A stretch of 64,000 nt of DNA from Atherinomorus stipes. Taxonomy: Eukaryota > Chordata > Actinopteri > Atheriniformes > Atherinidae. Below are positions 63,409 through 64,000 of this stretch, in pieces; positions within the stretch are counted from its first letter, which is position 1, and every line of letters begins with the position of its first letter. Where the stretch lies: the NCBI GenBank assembly GCA_023101725.1, contig JALJCO010007110.1:62001-126000 (forward strand), read 5' to 3'. The position numbers and the translations under genes were made by a program. Below the pieces are notes generated by a model that saw nothing but the letters and a program-made list of their open reading frames with translations, searched no databases and was not told the DNA's origin.

Positions 63409-64000
63409 ATATATATATATATATATAATTTGACATGAATTGTCCTTTAATTCCTTTTGTAAAGACATAAGTGATACATTATCTTTACTGGATCTTTGCT
63501 GATGTAACAGAACTGTTACATCTGCTACTGGAGAGCATGGCTTTAAAGATAAATTTTGTTGACTGGTCAGAAGTGTTTACTGAATCTATATTTATGATTG
63601 TAGCCTGGAATGGTATACATCATTCAAATTCCAAGACTCTGTCTTTCTCATGATGTGTAACATGTTTATACGGTTGGAAGGCAGACTGAGTACAATATTC
63701 ATTTCTAATGTCCCACCCGCAGGACACTGGGTACTAACAGGTTGTTCACAGGTTATTAGCCACTCATACACCAATTTATGATCAAGTTAAGATATCATGT
63801 ACAAATAATACAACAGATTATAGGCTTCATGGTTTCAATAAATGGGATCACTGGTGTTTCATGATTAAAATAATTATTTATGCACTTCAAAATATTAATA
63901 GATTCCTGGTGTTGACACTTAAGTTACACAGTATAGCTTTAAACACATCACTGCCAAGTGAGGCTGATTCATTGATATATTGCTATTTATAGCCTACATC
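62780..64000. other. Right-hand end of the window, no gene recognised
   Basis: AT-rich sequence upstream of COX6A1 running to the window edge. It includes an (AT)n microsatellite with GTATGT interruptions at 63366-63427. Open frames here are short and without recognisable domains. Confidence 0.5.
63366..63427. repeat. (AT)n microsatellite
   Basis: About 30 AT repeats interrupted once by GTATGTAT. Confidence 0.95.

Overview
This window looks like nuclear DNA of a ray-finned (probably percomorph teleost) fish. Genes have many short coding exons with GT-AG introns, and the conserved proteins are vertebrate-specific. The introns are full of teleost-type Tc1/mariner and hAT elements, LINE tails and microsatellites. 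I see no bacterial, plasmid, phage, CRISPR, rRNA or tRNA feature. Coding regions were found by translating exons by eye, checking splice phase, and comparing with remembered family sequences; no search was run.

Layout, left to right. (1) 771-3468, minus: 5' two thirds of a gamma-glutamyltransferase 5-like gene; its catalytic small-subunit exons lie beyond the left edge. (2) 6887-8556, plus: complete ASPHD2 (369 aa). (3) 11.5-14.8 kb: a transposon nest with three levels (LINE in mariner in Tc1). (4) 16016-25190, plus: CABP1, with both the long caldendrin first exon and the separate myristoylated L/S-CaBP1 first exon. (5) 28501-34889, plus: malectin (MLEC), followed by a long apparent 3'UTR. 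(6) 39143-41155, minus: an intact three-exon, 302-aa presumed secreted protein that I do not recognise. (7) 42343-50056, minus: HPS4. (8) 50.5-53.9 kb: microsatellites, two Tc1-like elements, and small elements inserted in or beside them. (9) 56691-58600, minus: a Myb/SANT-like gene of the PIF/Harbinger-associated type. (10) 60241-62651, minus: COX6A1. The last 1.3 kb shows no gene.

The genes do not form one pathway. GGT5 handles extracellular glutathione conjugates and leukotriene C4, ASPHD2 is a presumed 2-oxoglutarate hydroxylase, CABP1 is a neuronal Ca2+ sensor, malectin is an ER N-glycan lectin, HPS4 is a BLOC-3 subunit (Rab32/38 activation, pigment organelles), and COX6A1 is a subunit of respiratory complex IV. 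Their value is synteny: neighbours from human 22q11-q12 (GGT5, ASPHD2, HPS4) are interleaved with neighbours from human 12q24.31 (CABP1, MLEC, COX6A1). I found no convincing new multi-gene system. The most interesting leads are the unrecognised secreted protein, a ~210-bp near-perfect hairpin downstream of ASPHD2, the nested transposons, and a small CACATGTG-rich element inside a dead Tc1.
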